Position numbers and translations under genes: made by a program | Part shown: in pieces, positions 1-11,058 of the stretch | How positions within the stretch are numbered: the first letter of the stretch is position 1 | How the letters are laid out: each line of letters opens with the position of its first letter | Assembly (NCBI GenBank): GCA_031771865.1 | Contig: JASISA010000010.1 | Span: forward strand, 1,364,001-1,428,000 | Origin: Nothophaeocryptopus gaeumannii | Taxonomy: Eukaryota > Ascomycota > Dothideomycetes > Mycosphaerellales > Mycosphaerellaceae | Length of the DNA: 64,000 nucleotides | Reading direction: 5' to 3' | The notes under the pieces: generated by a model | The model's database searches: none | What the model was told of the DNA's origin: nothing | What the model saw: only the letters and a program-made list of their open reading frames with translations

Positions 1-1527
1 TTGTCATCGACATCGGCCATCTCGACATCCTCGGACTTCTTTGACTTCTTCTCCTTCTTCTTCTCCTTGCGCTGCTTCTGCTCTGCGGCTTGCGCTGTCA
101 CACCTGCTGCATCGAGCTCCTCGTCGGCGGCAAGAGCGGTTGGGTCGGCAATATCGATTGAGGCGAGGGTAGCATCCATGGCGGCTTTCTGTGAGAGTGT
201 TAGCACGTCGATCAACACATTTTCATTTGCAAGTTCGCACCATCGCATCTGCGTTCTTGGTAGGATTGATGCCCTCAGCGTAGAATCGTAATCTCTCATC
301 GACTTGAGCTCTCAGCGCTTCACCGAACTTCCTTGTGGGTTGCATGCTGAAGTTGTCGATACGAGATGCGATAGATGTCTTGTTGGCGAGGAAACGTGAT
401 ATTCTGCCCTTGTTTTTCATGCCAGCCCTGCCAATGAATGAAGAGTGGTAGATCAGGCCGTACTTGGGAGTGTTTCCCTTGGTCTTCAGTGCTCTGAAGA
501 GTGCCTTCTCGGCACCAAGGATCTGGACAGTAGAAGCAGGGTATTTGGCGAGGTTAGTGAGGGAACCGGCGTGGGAGATGAGACGAGCGCCAACAGTCTC
601 TCCTATGAGCGCTGCAAGGTTGGGAGCGACAACACCCATCTTCGCGACGAGGTAGTTTCCAAGCGATTTACGGTATGCGGCGAGGTCGGCGGTGCGCTTG
701 GCAAAGGTCATGACATTCTCCATGTCCTGTTCGGAGATATCCTGACCCATAGACACACGTGCAGCCTCGATAATTGCTCGTGCGATGCTCTCGTCATCGT
801 CTACAATCTTAGCCAAATCGTGCAGGCTGTCTTCGGTCAGGGTCTTCTTGTCGGCAATGAATAGCGCACATCGCGCGTACTTTTGGTTTTCGCTGACGAT
901 CTTGACCAACTCCGGAAAGTGCCAGCCGTACCATTCTCGCACTCGCATGGAGAAGGTGTTGACGGCCTTGTCGAGATGGTCGATGGTTGCAATGGCCTGG
1001 ATGATGTGGTTGTCGTTCTTCTGGACCGAGAACTTGACCTTGGCACGAGAGTATGCGTGACCAAGACCAAGCTGTGCTCGTGAGATATCGCCAGCCTGCA
1101 GACTCTTGAGCAGCTTCTCGGCGTGCAATCGCAGTCCTCGTAGGAGATCTGCGGCCAGCTCGCTCGTCTCTGGTGTCTCGCACTCCAGGCCTGGGAATGC
1201 AGCCTTGACGCTTCCTGCCAGACCTTTGTCGCCCACACCCAAAGCCACCTTGTTCTTCTTGCCGGCCTTGGGCAGATTCGCTTCCAGCACAGTCTTCAAG
1301 TAATCGCTCATGATTCCCTCAGAGACATCGTTGGCGTTTTCGAGGGCTTGGCTGGCTCCTTGGAATGGCGCAAATGATACGAGCTGCACCATCTTGCCGA
1401 ACTTAGCCAGATCTGTGTGCGCATCTTGCACCTCCTTCAAACGGGCGCCGATGGTATCGGACTGCAGCTTGACCTGGAAGATGGCATATCCCACCGAGGA
1501 TTCGTGGAGTAAGTAGTCGACCGACAT
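1..1527 (-). CDS. NOP56: Nop56, box C/D snoRNP core protein (3' end outside window)
   Basis: Core scaffold of box C/D small nucleolar RNPs, which guide 2'-O-methylation of rRNA in the nucleolus. The ATG is at 1527. Exon 1 is 241-1527 (429 codons); a 52-nt intron (189-240, donor gtgcga, branch gctaac, acceptor cacag) leads into a second exon 1-188 that runs out of the window. The N-terminus (MSVDYLLHESSVGYAIF) fits the NOP5 N-terminal domain, followed by the coiled-coil/NOSIC part and the Nop domain (motif NLAALIGETVGARLISHAGS at about residues 300-320). Exon 2 ends in a Lys/Glu-rich KKEKKSKKSED tail typical of Nop56/Nop58. Choice of Nop56 over Nop58 rests on the N-terminal sequence. It is divergently arranged with GRIM-19, about 300 bp away. 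Confidence 0.93.
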
Positions 1528-1830
1528 GGCGGCGGTGGGTTATACCGCAGGTCGGTGTGTATATGGAAAGGTATCGGCGGTGGTCGTAATATGTCGGTGG
1601 TGTCGTGCTCTATTCGCGCCGCATCGTCTAGTTTGCTGCTCTCTCCAATTCAATCTCCAACAGAGAGCAAAATCATTTTCGAGAGCTTGACGGGACGCAC
1701 TGGCCATCCGTCAACGTGCCGTCCCGAGCGCCGACCTCCGTTGTGCTTGCCAACTGAACCTCTGCCATTGGAGCGACAACAACATCACCACCACCGCAAC
1801 GACGGGGACACCAGACACACCGCCGCCGCC
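1528..1830. promoter_or_regulatory. Divergent promoter region NOP56 / GRIM-19
   Basis: This 303-bp gap lies between the two divergent start codons and must hold both promoters and 5' leaders. The 3' half is C-rich, and a CCGCCGCC run directly precedes the GRIM-19 ATG, a favourable initiation context. I see no TATA box and no further ORF that looks coding. Confidence 0.6.
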
Positions 1831-2301
1831 ATGCCTCAGGACATGCCGCCCACGGGCGGATACGAGCCAGTTCAATACCGCCGAAGCCTGCCAGTCCGTG
1901 GCTTCAGACCCGCCTACTATCTCGTCGCCGTTGCTGGTATCATGACATACGGTTTCTACAGAGTTGGACAGGGGATCAGAGAGCACAAGTGAGAACATAA
2001 GAGGAGATCGTACGAGAAGCAAATGGACACTGACGTGTGGGCGACAGCGAGCTTGCGCGGGAGAAGATGTGGTCGCGAATTCACCTCATCCCGCTACTAC
2101 AAGCCGAGGAGGACCGCGATGTGGTGAGGAGAGTGATGGCACAGCAGGCTATGGAGAAGGAGCTTCTCGGCAAGGAGGTGCCTGTATACAACAATGACCG
2201 GTATAATTTTCTTGCGAGACGATAATTTGGACAAACGACTAACATATCCCAGCTTCGTGCGGCCGACATACGCAGTAACACCTTCCAACATAACAAAATA
2301 G
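1831..2301 (+). CDS. NADH:ubiquinone oxidoreductase subunit GRIM-19/NDUFA13
   Basis: Accessory subunit of mitochondrial complex I, in the inner membrane. Three exons: 1831-1988, 2048-2200 and 2253-2301, with 59- and 52-nt introns (donors gtgaga and gtataa; acceptors gacag and cccag). The spliced reading frame is 120 codons including stop, 119 aa, the usual size for the fungal protein. It has the family start MPQDMPPTGGYEPVQYRR, one membrane segment at about residues 28-46 (PAYYLVAVAGIMTYGFY), then the charged ELAREKMWSRIHLIPLLQAEEDRD-type helix (first part encoded at the exon 1-2 junction), and a C-terminal FVRPTYAVTPSNITK. Frame, phase and family match agree at both junctions, so the model is firm. 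It shares its promoter region with NOP56. Confidence 0.93.
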
Positions 2302-3277
2302 ACCGAGAAAGGAGTTTCATTGCGACAACATCATGCGACATGTACATATTCTGGAGTTTGGGCGGGGTTTGAAGATCAAGGCAAGATCTCGGTATGCCGA
2401 AATGCCAAGCAAGGTTCATCTGTCACGTCTTTCCCACCTGGTAGCATTGCAGCGACACTGACATCAGCTCTCGCCCGCGGGCAACATTCGCACCATTGTA
2501 GCTGTGACTTGATTTCTCCGACCTCCAGCACTGGTTGCAACAACCAAGCTTCACGCAAGCCAACACCTTGGTTGGTTTCAAGCACAAGGTGTTCTTTTGA
2601 ATTGTGTAGCTTGACCGCGCCATTAGCCCATGAACTCCGACAACAAGCCCAAATTGTGCTCTGCTTCGGCATCAAGAGGCTTTTTCACACGCTCTACGGG
2701 ATACTTCTCATACGGAAGGCCTCCGGACTGACGTCGCTGAACTCAAGCTGCCGACTCAGGGCCTCCTTGGAGTTGCACAGAACGCCTTTTCGGCAAGCCT
2801 GCGTTCTTGAATGGCGCAGCAGAGCGCAGTGAAGGACCTACTGGCCATTCACACTGCTGTAGATGAGTGACTGAGTCATCCTTCCATTTGTTTCGGAATG
2901 GCGAGGCCCAGGAGCCAGTCGGTATGCTGCCGCTTCAAGCAAATGCGGGACCTAGACACACTCTTCAGAATATCTTTGGAGCGCTGTGACGGCTCTGAGT
3001 TGTGTGTTGTGCTCTGCTCACTGCTCAACATAATCTGCTCCTGTTCCGCTTCTCTTCTTTCCCCTGCCTCGCAAACACTCACCAATACTACAACCAGATC
3101 AGCTTAGCTTCTGGACGCCATCCACTGCACATCAAGGTACTCCAAATATTCGAGGCATTCCGACAGATTCTATAGCTTGATCGCAACGACTGAGTCAAAC
3201 CCAGGCTTGAGACAGCTCCACGCAGCCGCAACCGATAGCAACTCCTTACGTTTCAGTCTCCCAATTCGATCTGGAAC
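2302..3277. other. Intergenic, no supported gene
   Basis: 976 bp between GRIM-19 and the next plus-strand gene. The longest open frame here (2320-2832, plus) is Cys/Ser/Leu-rich with no domain and looks like chance. The last few hundred bases are presumably promoter and leader of the gene at 3278. Confidence 0.5.
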
Positions 3278-4243
3278 ATGGCCTCAAAGCGCAGCATCTC
3301 AGACGAGAGTAGTGACGATGTGCCGCTGGCTATTTTGTCTCGCTTCAAGAAGCCTAGACTGCACCAGCGGCCACAGACTCCCGAGGATCCGGAAAACCCT
3401 CGAAAATTCAGCTTGGGATCTGCCCCGTATATTGAGCAGGCTGGTGGTGCACTGGGTGGCGCGAATGCGCTTAGCGCTGGAGGATATCAGCGCGATCTTG
3501 AAGGAGAGAAAAAGGAGGTCAAGCAGGCAGGCGAGGAAGAGTTGGCAGACGCAGAGCAGGCTGTTATCAAGGATTCGGCGGCAGCTGTATCCAAGGACAG
3601 CGATGAAGTGAAAGGGGAGGGGCACAAGCCAGCGAGCGAGGGACAGCCAGCAGATGGTGGTCAAGCTGGAGTCAAGCAGAACGCAGGAGCAGCGAACGAA
3701 AGCAACGCAGGAAAGCAGGAAGAGATTGGCGATTCGAGGAAGTCGGACGGTACACGCAAGAAGCCTCAGGCCACTGGGAGGCGCAAGAAGAAGTCAAAGG
3801 ATTCTTGGAACGATGGCCGCCAGAAAGCCAGCACCAGGGACGACCGCTTCGGCAATCGAATCACGACGACTTGGGCTAACGGTGCGCCAAATTTCCACAT
3901 GCGCTACAGGTACCTCAGCGATGGCGGCCAAGACGATCGCGACAGGATCATCACGGCCTTTCAGTCTCTCATTCAGCACGACTTCGACACCGACTATCTC
4001 ATTCGTCCAGAGAATCAGCCTCTGGGTCTTCCATCTAATCCGAAAAATCTAGGCACCCCGTACCTTGAGGCACTCCTCCGTGTGTGGCGCCGTGCGAAGG
4101 GAGACAAGAGCTTGGTCGATGATATCTTGGGATACACGTCGGCTAGGATGATTTGCAGAGGTAATCGGAACATGCCATTTGGTACTCGCGAGCTCGAGGA
4201 GGCTAAGTATCAGCTTCGAAGTCGTCAGGAAAAGGTGGCCTAG
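3278..4243 (+). CDS. Uncharacterised basic, probably nuclear protein
   Basis: A single 321-aa open frame from an ATG with AACATGG context. I do not recognise the family. The N-terminal half (1-190) is charged and low-complexity: it starts MASKRSISDESSDDVPLAILSRF, then a Glu/Lys/Ala stretch and basic clusters (KKPQATGRRKKKSK at about 162-175) that could be nuclear localisation signals. From about residue 190 the composition becomes globular (FGNRITTTWANGAPNFHMRY through the end), with Trp, Tyr and Leu at spacings suggesting a folded helical domain of about 120 residues. Such a disordered basic N-terminus plus small C-terminal domain is common in fungal chromatin-associated proteins, but the function is unknown. 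Confidence 0.75.
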   Translation: MASKRSISDESSDDVPLAILSRFKKPRLHQRPQTPEDPENPRKFSLGSAPYIEQAGGALGGANALSAGGYQRDLEGEKKEVKQAGEEELADAEQAVIKDSAAAVSKDSDEVKGEGHKPASEGQPADGGQAGVKQNAGAANESNAGKQEEIGDSRKSDGTRKKPQATGRRKKKSKDSWNDGRQKASTRDDRFGNRITTTWANGAPNFHMRYRYLSDGGQDDRDRIITAFQSLIQHDFDTDYLIRPENQPLGLPSNPKNLGTPYLEALLRVWRRAKGDKSLVDDILGYTSARMICRGNRNMPFGTRELEEAKYQLRSRQEKVA

Positions 4244-4800
4244 GAGAAGAAGTAGATCAAGTTTGGCTGCGTCTGAAAGGCGATTGCGAGATGTTGAGGA
4301 TGATTTTCGATGGGAGACATTTTATTCTTCATCGGGCATAGTATAGGGTTCATCTTACACGTGGAAGAATTTGGGAGGGAGATGTTTAAATGAAGTGGTG
4401 GATAGTCGCTTCAGAATTGCACAGGCTTGGTTATTTGGAGAGCAGCAAAGGGAATATTGGAAGGATCTGGCAGCGGTAGATAGGTGTATAGCAAAGGTAT
4501 AAAGAGGAGGATAAAAAAGATAGCCGAAAGCATGGCTCTTCGTCATCGCCCCATCGCAAGTCCCATTTGTTCGTTCATCGCTCACTACTACTGCCAACTA
4601 TTTTCATGCTTGACAGCCGTTCTGAAACACTGGACCGTCCTCGTTGGCAGTTTCTTGAACATCCGTATTAGCCTCCCATCTCCGGATGAGCGTATTGTAA
4701 GCAGTACTCCGGGAGCCGACACGTTCTATGCGGGATCCGTTTCGAACTAGTTCGGATTTCGCTTTCGACAGATCTACAGTTCTGAGTGTGCTGGGGAGGT
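4244..4800. other. Intergenic, possible decayed 5' part of the SDR relic
   Basis: No intact gene. The first ~150 bp are probably 3' UTR of the preceding gene. Short open frames on both strands carry no recognisable domain, and plus-strand frames upstream of 4801 are broken by several stops. Confidence 0.4.
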
Positions 4801-5637
4801 TGAAGCAATGGAAGAGGTGGGAACAAGCATTCGCTGTGTCGTTGCTGCATCTCACTCCGGGCTGAATGTAGCAGACCTCGAAAATCGTTCGGACAGGCGT
4901 TCCAGAAAAACTGCATCGCCATATACCAGACCGCGATGGTGTTCTTGGATCTGCTGGAGGCTGACAACGAGGACATAACTGTCTCTCAGGACTCTCAGAT
5001 CGTGGTAGTGGCTTCCAACAGCGGTACGGGGCCATTCTCGCGCGAGGCGCTCGCGCAAACCCTATCGAAGAAGGCCGCGGTGGAGCTAGCCCGGTCGCTG
5101 GGCCGGCAACTTATGGACAGCAGTTTTCGCATCTGTGTCAACATAATGCTTCCGGATATCGTAAGTACAGCCAGTTCCCTTGTACCGCAATGGATTCACA
5201 TGTCACTTTCGACGCTGGTGCTGACTTTGCACTTGAGGCCCGCAACGTGGATGGACGATGCGCCACAGTCCGGAGGGAAGCAGTACCATCACAGCTGCCT
5301 TTCTCCACACCGGTCAAGCAGCTCACGTCACCTTCCCATTCCATGCTAACCATGAGTCTGCGCAACAACTCAATCAGTCCCGCCAGTCCAGATGCAGGTC
5401 GTTGTCATCGACATGGGCGATTCCTCGGATGAGGATGCTGCCGAAAAGACCCAGAGCAGGCCCGAGAAGCCAGCTCAGGAAGATGCGCACAAGAGCGCAG
5501 AGAAGAAGAAACCTGTGGCCAGTGTGGCGCTGCGCGACAAGGAGGACTTTGCTGGCACACTCCTCTTGCTCACGAGCAAGGCCGGTCCGTATCTGAACGG
5601 AGAGATAATCACTCCGGGGCAGAGCCTGGCTGGTTAG
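4801..5637 (+). pseudogene. Short-chain dehydrogenase/reductase relic
   Basis: The C-terminal two-thirds of an SDR is visible. In one frame 4890-5160 reads FGQAFQKNCIAIYQTAMVF, then IVVVASNSG (strand 5), then SKKAAVELARSLGRQL and RICVNIMLP, the order expected around the SDR active site. A donor gtaagt at 5161 and acceptor at 5397 (237 nt) join it in phase to 5398-5637, which ends KEDFAGTLLLLTSKAGPYLNG, the usual SDR C-terminus. Two things are wrong for an active enzyme: the catalytic Tyr of YxxxK is absent (ALAQTLSKK), and no glycine-rich Rossmann motif is found upstream, where frames are broken. A charged insert (DSSDEDAAEK) sits after the intron. It could instead be a divergent gene with unplaced 5' exons. 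Confidence 0.5.
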
Positions 5638-5682
5638 AGCGGACTGTAGATTTCTTAGACACGGGCTCGCCTTCTACACCGT

Positions 5683-6147
5683 CTAGCTCTGGTCCCCTGA
5701 TATGAGATGATTAGACAGCAACCAATCTCCGATTTGCCAGTCCGCAATCCATTGTAGCTTGCTCGTGGCCACTGTTTTGACACCAGGCGGCTGTCCAAGC
5801 TCCTCGGCCATAAGATAGACGTCCGTTTTGCCAAGATCGGCGCGAACGACTGGCGTGAATTCGACCAAATTGATGTGGTAGTCTGGGGCATCGGCCACCA
5901 CGTCTCGGAACATCTCCACGTATTGTGCCCAGCCTCGGATATCGGGATAGTTGAGCAAGTTGGCGGTGAAGCTTGACGATACCGCCGTGCCGAAGGCATG
6001 AGCATCATCCCATCTACGTTCATTGACGGCTGCGATGAATGCTTGATGTCGCTTGAGGATATTCTCCTCGGTCGAGATTCCGTGATCCCACATTGGTGCG
6101 TGGATCGATACACGCTGCTCCGGGGCTTGCTTTTCGTCTTCGGCCAT
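5683..6147 (-). CDS. SnoaL/NTF2-like domain protein
   Basis: A 154-aa protein starting at the ATG at 6147 (MAEDEKQAPEQRVS); the frame also has an in-frame upstream ATG at 6198 that would add 17 hydrophobic residues. The body fits a single SnoaL-like alpha+beta barrel: helix NILKRHQAFIAAVNERRWD at about 30-48, GWAQYVEMFRDVVADAPDY at about 73-91, then alternating strands ending KLQWIADWQIGDWLLSNHLI. Such domains occur in polyketide cyclases, small isomerases and scytalone-dehydratase-like proteins; the specific substrate cannot be told. It is convergent with the SDR relic. Confidence 0.7.
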   Translation of the reverse strand: MAEDEKQAPEQRVSIHAPMWDHGISTEENILKRHQAFIAAVNERRWDDAHAFGTAVSSSFTANLLNYPDIRGWAQYVEMFRDVVADAPDYHINLVEFTPVVRADLGKTDVYLMAEELGQPPGVKTVATSKLQWIADWQIGDWLLSNHLISGDQS

Positions 6148-6602
6148 GATTATGTAGGTATTTGGTGATGGGAACGGGAACTCAACGCTAGACAACAAGT
6201 AGCGCGAATACTGCTATCTTCAGCTTGGCGGCGGCTGAAAGGTCAGCTGTATGCTGACGTAGATAGCTGAAAAGTAAACGATCGCTGGTGGCACAGTCGG
6301 CCACTACGCGCAGTATGGCCATGGAAAATCTTTTCCCGTCTTCAAGATAGGTGTCGTGGTGGGCGATGAGAAGTGTGAAGGTTGAAGTGATGTAGAGCGG
6401 AGAGAAGCACCAGGGGGCGGAGCGGAAGAGCGGAGGAGCAACATGCCAAGGATCTCCAGCCAAGAGTTCTGTCAGCAGTCTCCGCACACGACTTTTGGTA
6501 CAGTGAGAATCGAATGTATGAGTACATCTTCCGCGACTGTCATGTCCATGTGCAGTGTCATTCGGATACAGCAGAGGGTGTAGCCCAGCAAAGTCGGACG
6601 AG
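6148..6602. other. Intergenic, no supported gene
   Basis: 455 bp between the divergent NTF2-like gene and the ankyrin pseudogene. Overlapping open frames on the minus strand lack domains and appear to be shadows. Confidence 0.4.
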
Positions 6603-7757
6603 ATGTTTCTTCGAAGACACGAGCGATGGGAACGGGTCAATGTTGGAGTTGCGGGTACACCGTCTGCCAGTCCGTTCACCGCCCTCGATCAGATGGTCAA
6701 CAAGATGTTCAATGAGGTGAAGAAACAGGGCTTTAGCAAGCTGGGCAGAGAATTCAATTTGCTGTTTGCAGACAGCGAAATCGATAAGCTAAGACTCTGC
6801 CTCCACCAATGTCGAGCCTCCTCCCTGTCCATCAGCGGGTTGATGTTCGCTGCTACGGTTGGCCACAAGCCTGCCGGAGACCACGCTGCTCGAGAGTCCA
6901 CCTCTGATAAGCCCTACGAGCACTGGATCCAGCAAGATGACACATGGCAGGAGTGACCGATCAACCACAACGATAAAGGCGCCCTCATCTTCCTCCTCGA
7001 GCACGGTTGCGATCCAGACGTGAAGAGTACAAACGGCCACACTGCCCTTACCATGGCCATCCACGACGACCGCATCGAGACGATCGACATCCTGCTCTCA
7101 CACGGCGCATCACCGGGTGTCCGCGGCCAAGACTGGCCCATCTGTACAGCCTTCAAGGACCGAGAAATCCTCGCCAAACTTCTCCCACACATCAAGACTT
7201 CCCAAATCAACAAAGGAGCCGTCGAAATAGCCGTCGTAGCCAACCAACTCGAAAGCGTCAAGCTCCTGCTCGCCAAAGGCGTCGACGTCGAAGAGAACAA
7301 CGGAGGTGTCTTCTCCCCACTCACAACCTCCATACGCGAGAACCGAAAAGGAAATCTTCCGATATTTTATCGATGAAGCTGGCGCCGACCGCAATTCCCC
7401 TGGCGAGCATTCACTTATCATCAAGGCGATCCGTCGACATCGCGAAGACGATATGTCCTATATCGAACACCTCCTCTTCAAAGGTGCGGATATCAATGTT
7501 GTGCATCGTGGATGGAATGCTGTTCTCCAAGCTCTGGATAATGGCGATATGCAGATTGTGCGTGTACTCGCTACGAAAGGAAACCCAATCTTCGCGCCAG
7601 AGACGAGCACGGACGAAGCGTGCAGGAAATGATGCAAGAGAGGGGGTTTGAAGAGGAAAAGCAGGTTTTGCTGGAAGGGAGGAGCGCGAGTCCTAAGATC
7701 AGGGATGCGCTTGGTTCGTTGAGGGACTTTGTCCTCTACAGACCAGCAAGCTTATGA
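6603..7757 (+). pseudogene. Ankyrin-repeat protein pseudogene
   Basis: Reads as one ankyrin-repeat protein broken three times. Segment 1 (6603-6953) carries an N-terminal helical region (DQMVNKMFNEVKKQGFSKLG). An in-frame TGA at 6954 interrupts it, yet the same frame continues with ALIFLLEHGCDPDVKS, then GHTALTMAIHDDRIETIDIL and later ESVKLLLAKGVDVEEN. Near 7345 the ankyrin sequence jumps to another frame (IFRYFIDEAGADRNSPG, YIEHLLFKGADINVVHRGW, IVRVLATKGN) and near 7617 it returns to the first (SVQEMMQERGFEEEKQVLL), ending at TGA 7757. No GT-AG intron removes the first stop in frame. Base composition is not RIP-like. Sequence error is the main alternative. Confidence 0.7.
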
Positions 7758-8182
7758 GGATGAGGAATTCCGTTTGGATATCAGAATGTAGGCTTATACT
7801 TTTCTGGTGTATTGTAGGTAAAATCCTCCTCATGATATGCTAGCGTCGACGCGGAGCTCGGGGGTGTTTCCTCAAGGCGCAAGGGGAATGTCAGAGGCGT
7901 TTAGTTATCGGAGTCAGATGATTATTAGTATTGGATATGGAGATGATCAACAGAAATTGAAGCAATTTTCTTGCCTCGAAGTGGCTTTCTTTGATATCTA
8001 CAGTGATGTTTAGGAGTAGTGAGATTTGAGCATGGATCAACCGTACAGTTCAGTCACCATCCTCTTACTCATCATAGATCTTGTGATATTTGTATATAGT
8101 GTACAATTAGCACACTACTTTTTTGTTACGTCGTCTTGAGTGCGGAGACTGGCTCTTCGCAAGACTATGTCGTTCTTCACTA
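7758..8182. other. Intergenic, AT-richer
   Basis: 425 bp at the 3' side of both the ankyrin pseudogene and the minus-strand regulator. It is noticeably AT-richer than its surroundings and holds nothing recognisable as coding. Confidence 0.4.
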
Positions 8183-11058
8183 CTACTTCCCACTCAACCT
8201 CCCCAACTCATCCATCAAATTCACAAGATTCTCCACCAAAGGCGGCAATTCGTTCCTACTCTCCGGAAAATTTCCCCGCAAAATCTCCCCACTCACAAGC
8301 ATCACACCTTTCGAATTATGCAGCGAGCAAAAATTATACGTCCCATTGAAGCTTGACGTATTCTGATACCCCGTAGGTATAACTTTCAGACCCGGCACGC
8401 CTTGTCCGAGAAGTTTGAAAGATTTGGCTGCTTTATCATCTGTCTCGCCGTCGAGAAAGACTCGAGCGCCACGGGTATGGAGATGTTCGTAATTGCTACT
8501 GATCGGACGGGTCGTTGAGGCGGAGCTGGGAGCGGGTGTACTTCGAGCGGGCGTTTTGTCGCCGCTCTTCCTTGCTGTATTGGATGTGACCATGCCGTAG
8601 ACCCAGAGCGTGAGTGTTGCTTGGTATGAAGCCACGGCATAGAAGTCCCGTAGTCGTGTTTTCTCAAAACTCCTCGCGACACGCAAAGCTTGTCCGGCGT
8701 GATAGACGGCAGTGCGAGCCTCGGCGTCTTCTGTCCAGGCGCGCATGCGAGGGAAGATCTTTCGAGCTTCTTCCTCGCCAGATTTGCCAGAGAAGAGGAG
8801 GATGTCTTCCAGGGATACGTGGAGAGACATGGTGAGGAACTCGATCGTGAAGAGAATCTCCGGTGCGGTCTTATCGTCCATGTCGCAGTAAGCACTTAAA
8901 GTAGTCAGATCGTCTAATAAGTCTCGTTGGCGGTTCTGGTGTGCTAGCCATCTGTCTCGTCGGCCTTGCCTTTCCCAGTTCTGTAGCAGTACGGCTTGTT
9001 GACGGAACTGCCAGATTTCGTGAGCGAGGGCATGGCATGCTACTAGGACGCAGAGAGGCTTGTCGACGGGTGTGTTGAGGGTCCCGAGGAGGGAAAGATT
9101 ACCAATAATCTCAAGCATCGATGGGACAGTGTGCTGTACAGGTCTTGTTGACTGATAGATGTTTCGCCACGCGTGAGCATTTGGTGCGAGCCAGACTTGT
9201 AAGGGAGCTGGGACTGGGAGCATCATCTGAGAGGGAGAGATGAGGCGGTTCTTCATATGAGCAATGGCGACCTGCGAGTCGTGCAGAAAGGTGTGCAAGA
9301 CTAGTCGCTTGAGGCTTTCTTGGTCGAGCCAGGCTCTCCATTTCGCATCCAACGTCTTTTCGTCGTCGTTGATATTCGGAACGATGTCCTGATACCGGAA
9401 TTTGGTAAATGCGTTTGCCCACGAGAGCATGGTGACAGTAGGCTGCAGAGAAGAGCTTGCGATCTCCGTCTTTCGTCTAAAGCCGCTCCAGATACCGACC
9501 TCCAACCATAGAAGGTATGTTTGAAGGGGTTGGAGCTCTCGGGTCTTGCTATTGTCTCTCTCGAAGACCTCTGCGGCTGCGAGGCGGACGACTTCTTGGA
9601 GCACGAGGCCCATTTTCCAAACTGGTGCAAGGGCGATGTATCGAGCTCCAGCTGATACCATTGCTAGAAGCAGCTCGGTGCTCGTATTGCGAGTGGAGAA
9701 CGAAGGTGGGTGCAAGAAGTTGTCGATAGCAGTCCCATCTTGCAACAGATACACATCGATCAAGTCCTCGAGCAGCTCCAACGAGGGAAAAGAGGTGATG
9801 TCCAGCTTGTTGGGTGCAATTTTCGTCACGACCCTGATCATGCGATCTCGAGCCTGAGTATCAAGCTCACAGTGAACTGTCCGTTTCACACTTGGGCTGA
9901 CATGCTGGTTAGTGGCGTCTACTCGTTCCTCTTGCACATTGATCTCTTCCTGCCCAGTAAACGCGTGAGAATTACGCTCCGGTATCCAATGGTTCCAAGA
10001 CCAAGGTGACTTGTTAAAAGCTTCTGATCGGAGTTGGGCATCTGACTGTGAAGTCGTCCCGTTGATAAGGACGGTCTCCCCACCCGGAGGCGCTCCTTGC
10101 GGTGAAGACGGTCTTGTCAGGCCGCTGGCGAGGAAACTGAAATCGAAGTCTGACGCGTTGAAACTGACATCTTGAGTGAAGTCTGACACATTCGGAGGCA
10201 TCAAAAGGTTCTCGTTGAGTGCTGTCCCGCTCACGTCTGGCATCATGATATGCTCGAAGAAATCTGGGAAGCCAAAGTCTGCCATTCCGAACGGATCTGT
10301 GTTGATTTGGAACGGCGTCACATTCACTAACCTGGCATCGCTCACCGAAGGATCTGCATCGAGTTGGCGAGGTAAGGATGTTGGTGTGGCAAGTTGAGCA
10401 CTAAAGGAGGCGCCCGCTTGCCCGGGTTGCTGCTCATCTTGAGACTGACTGCGGCCATCAGTGTCGACACATTGGATCTCTCGCGTCTTGCAGCGTTTGC
10501 AAGGTCGATCATCGTCACATTTTGTCTTGGCTGGGCCCAGAGAAGGAGATGTTAGCCATCTCCTTGATCTCGAAGTCGTGTCAAGTCAGGACAGAATACC
10601 TTTGATGCATGCCTAGGTAGTATTAGCATCCATCTTAATCGGAGAAACTCGATGCCAACACGGTTTGAACGGTCTATTCCATCCTCATAACGCTGCAACG
10701 GCTAGGCGATAGATTAGCAAGTATGAAAATAACATACCTCACACGCACGAGGCGTCCTCCTCCGGAAGCCCTCGCGGTTGGAAGTTTTGGCATGAGCAGC
10801 TCGATGCCGGTTCAGCAGGTCGGCACGATTGAATCCCTTTCCGCACTCGAGACACTTGTGGCCTCGCTCATTGTCATGGCTTTTAAGATGTCTCGCCAAA
10901 TGATCATGCCTCTCCCAGCATCAGCATGCCGCCGAATAGAAGACTGGACGAATCGGATACCTTTCATATGTCCGGCTGCATATGTAACACTGATGCCGTG
11001 TACCAGCATTCGACGGAGACCCAGGTGGCTGAAGCGTCTCAGGGACCGCTGTCTGCAT
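8183..11058 (-). CDS. Transcription factor with two C2H2 fingers and a Zn2Cys6 cluster
   Basis: Putative DNA-binding regulator with a fungal-specific transcription-factor domain. Four exons: 10961-11058, 10738-10909, 10600-10612 (13 nt) and 8183-10530; introns 51, 125 and 69 nt. Spliced length 876 aa. Finger 1 is CYIC...HLKSH (C24, C27, H40, H44); finger 2 is CLEC...HRAAH (C52, C55, H68, H72). A Zn2Cys6 cluster follows with perfect spacing: C89, C92, C99, C105, C108, C115. The microexon supplies ACIK and the first base of the next codon, so the cluster exists only if it is spliced in. The rest is acidic/Ser-rich then the long helical middle-homology region (about 230-640). No target can be inferred; the nearest upstream neighbour is the cupin gene. 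Confidence 0.85.
10600..10612 (-). other. 13-nt coding microexon of the zinc-cluster regulator
   Basis: The exon is flanked by acceptor acctag (intron 10613-10737, branch gctaatac) and donor gtattc (intron 10531-10599). It encodes Ala-Cys-Ile-Lys plus one base and contributes the second cysteine of the Zn2Cys6 cluster. Skipping it would both remove that cysteine and shift the frame, because 13 is not divisible by three. Confidence 0.8.
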
